Assembly: GCA_023260975.1 (NCBI GenBank)
Contig: JALQTK010000004.1
Span: forward strand, 35,981 to 99,980
Source: Pseudidiomarina sp.
GTDB taxonomy: Bacteria > Pseudomonadota > Gammaproteobacteria > Enterobacterales > Alteromonadaceae
DNA length: 64,000 nt
Direction of reading: 5' to 3'
This document shows positions 61,969 through 64,000 of this stretch, in pieces. The notes beneath the pieces are model-generated. The model worked only from the letters and a program-made list of their open reading frames with translations. It was not told the DNA's origin and made no database searches. The translations under genes were made by a program, and so were the position numbers. Each line of letters opens with the position of its first letter. Position 1 is the first letter of the stretch.

Positions 61969-62960
61969 TTCTGCACAAACTCACGTAAACTGGTCAGCAC
62001 CGCACTGACATGTTTACCAATACGCTCGCCCAAGGGTTTTTTGTTCACATAGCGTAGCCCAAATACCTGATAATTTTGGGCTTGCTCGAGCAGCCAGGCG
62101 TCACTGGTTTGCAGTCTATCGACCAAGCCGAGCGCCAGCGCTTGTTGCGCCGTCCAAAACTCGCCGGTGGCTACCTGCTCGACATCAAGTTGTGGGCGAT
62201 AATGGCTAATATGAACTTTAAATTGCTCATGGATAGCTTCTAAATCGTGTTTGAATTTGTCTCGTCCCGCCTTGGTATTTTCACCAAATAACGTTAATGT
62301 GCGTTTGTAGTCACCCGCGGTGACCTGCTCAAAGTCAATATCGTGCTTTTTTAGCCAGCGATTGAAATTAGGCATTTGTGCCACCACCCCAATCGAGCCA
62401 ACAATCGCAAACGGTGCGGCAATCAGTTGCTGCGCCACACAGGCCATCATATAACCGCCACTGGCCGCCACCCGGTCAACGCATACCGCGAGCTCCAGCT
62501 CAGCATCGCGCAAACGCTGTAACTGCGCTGCACCAAGACCATACCCATTGACCGTACCGCCACCGCTTTCTAAGCGCAGTAAGACCTTATCACCGGCCTT
62601 AGCGAGCGCAATCACCGCGGTTATTTCGCGGCTTAAGGCGGCGACTTCCTTGGCTTCCATACCACCGACAAAGTCCAGCACAAATAATCGCGGCTGCTCG
62701 GTGTGCTGCTGCTTTTGCCGCTTTGCTTCTTGCTTGGCCGCCTTAGCCACTTTTTTAGCTGCTTTTTTGTCGACCATTTGCAGCTGCAGTCGGCTCACAG
62801 TATCGCGCAAACGAGCGGTTAAATTATCCAGCTGCAGCTCGCCTTTATCGGCTTTCTGGCGCTGTGCAGCACTGGCAATCACCCCAACAATCAGTATCAC
62901 GGCAAACACAATAACCGCTGCTTTGGCAATAAAATCTAGTAGGTTCCATAACAAGTCCAT
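61965..62960 (-). CDS. sohB: Signal peptide peptidase-like protease SohB (S49 family)
   Basis: N-terminal TM; LRLESGGGTVNGYGLGAAQL, CVDRVAASGGYMMACVAQQLIAAPFAIVGSIGVVAQMPNFNRWLKKHDIDFEQVTAGDYKRTLTLFGENT. Confidence 0.95.
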   Translation of the reverse strand: MDLLWNLLDFIAKAAVIVFAVILIVGVIASAAQRQKADKGELQLDNLTARLRDTVSRLQLQMVDKKAAKKVAKAAKQEAKRQKQQHTEQPRLFVLDFVGGMEAKEVAALSREITAVIALAKAGDKVLLRLESGGGTVNGYGLGAAQLQRLRDAELELAVCVDRVAASGGYMMACVAQQLIAAPFAIVGSIGVVAQMPNFNRWLKKHDIDFEQVTAGDYKRTLTLFGENTKAGRDKFKHDLEAIHEQFKVHISHYRPQLDVEQVATGEFWTAQQALALGLVDRLQTSDAWLLEQAQNYQVFGLRYVNKKPLGERIGKHVSAVLTSLREFVQK

Positions 62961-63013
62961 GACTGCTCCTTAACCGCGCTAATTAACCCATCTGTGAGTG
63001 CTATTTTAGCAAA

Positions 63014-63040
63014 TAAAAAAGGCCGCAAGCGGCCTTTTTT
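63014..63040. terminator. Intrinsic terminator downstream of the VolA-like lipase gene
   Basis: TAAAAAA-GGCCGC-AA-GCGGCC-TTTTTT. Confidence 0.85.
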
Positions 63041-63056
63041 CAACCGATACCAGTGA

Positions 63057-64000
63057 TTACTGGGTGGTTGCACAAACAACATCGGTATTGGTAATCGCTA
63101 ACGCCCGTGCATCGGTAGCAAACCAGGTTGCTGCTTGCATTTGCATTTCGATTGTGGCCGCCGCAGAAGCTGCTGGGCTCACAATTGAACCGTGATCACC
63201 TTCACAGAAACGCACCGCACCCGACACCGTTTCACCCGCTTCAGACACGGTTGTTGCAGTGACATTGGCAAGACGCAGACCGGCAATCAGTGGCTCGGTA
63301 CCGGCTAATGGCTTACCAGATACGCTATTCGGTACCACTAAGTCTGGAATCACTTCGATTAAATGCACCGCGCTTTCGTTAGCAACAACGGTAGCGGCAT
63401 AGTTAATCGGGTCGGCTGAATCAATCGCGGTTTGCGCAGCAAAAGCGAACTGCTCAAATACCCCATTGATTTGCGCCACAGTGGCCGCACTTGCGCTCGC
63501 CATAAACTGGGTGTAAACGTTACCCAACAAGGTTTCAAACGCAGCAGTACCTGGTGTTACCCCAGCACTTTCGGCAGCACCATTCACCGCGGCAGCAAAG
63601 CTGCTATCACCGGCGTACAATAACTGGCTCTTAATGGTGGTACCAAAGGCTGGTGATGCTAATAAGAAGTTAGCAATACTCTGACCCGGCGCCATTAACG
63701 TGCTAGCGCGCACATTAAACAACCCAGATGCCGGTGCCAACGCGCCGCTCATTGGCGAGTTTGCCATTGCGGTAAACGGTGTACCAGCAATCGCACCGAG
63801 CGAGTGGCCGATGAAATATACTTTCGTTCCATCAATCGGTGCACCTTGCGCCCGGTTGAGGCTTAAACGCAGACCCAACATGTCAGAAATAGACTGGCGA
63901 ATGTTGTCACGCGCTGTCAGCAAGCTGCCGAGGTTCATATAGGCCGTAGCACTGCCAGTCGAGGCATTGATGGCACCGAAACCACGGTCACCATGCAATG
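63057..64000 (-). CDS. VolA/Pla-1/cef-like extracellular lipase, 5' end outside window
   Basis: GxSxG in VYFIGHSLGAIAGTPFTA, catalytic His region CEGDHGSIVSPAA; ORF open to the window edge. Confidence 0.82.
   Translation of the reverse strand, partial: LHGDRGFGAINASTGSATAYMNLGSLLTARDNIRQSISDMLGLRLSLNRAQGAPIDGTKVYFIGHSLGAIAGTPFTAMANSPMSGALAPASGLFNVRASTLMAPGQSIANFLLASPAFGTTIKSQLLYAGDSSFAAAVNGAAESAGVTPGTAAFETLLGNVYTQFMASASAATVAQINGVFEQFAFAAQTAIDSADPINYAATVVANESAVHLIEVIPDLVVPNSVSGKPLAGTEPLIAGLRLANVTATTVSEAGETVSGAVRFCEGDHGSIVSPAASAAATIEMQMQAATWFATDARALAITNTDVVCATTQ

Overview
The 64 kb window looks like a chromosomal segment of a gammaproteobacterium; gene content and order suggest an Alteromonadales/Idiomarina-like genome (inference, no database search was run). 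Coding density is high and most of the window is housekeeping: an M16 protease (truncated at the 5' edge), fadIJ, a MoxR/Bat (VWA) operon, ppiD, tRNA-Asp, hupB-lon-clpX-clpP-tig, tRNA-Pro, folD, topA, astB, a purF-cvpA-dedD-folC-accD-truA-fimV-asd-pdxB block, fabB/mnmC/yfcL, a ZnuD-like TonB receptor, an M17 peptidase, cysS/ppiB/lpxH/miaE, a DAACS symporter, smrA/sohB and a VolA-like lipase (truncated at the 3' edge). The clearest accessory feature is a tightly coupled nine-gene minus-strand operon at about 24.06-32.06 kb between folD and topA. It encodes an R64/TCP-like type IVb pilus machine (PilL/TcpQ-like, PilN secretin, PilO2, PilP, PilQ ATPase, PilR, PilS-like pilin, small pilin-like protein, PilV-like protein) and ends in a TadE-like gene. 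Its major pilin is atypical (short leader, Phe at +1, no cysteine). I also read candidate regulatory sites directly from sequence: a Zur-like palindrome before the ZnuD-like receptor, a FadR-like operator before fadI, and a sigma32-like promoter before lon. I saw no CRISPR array, rRNA, transposase or prophage.
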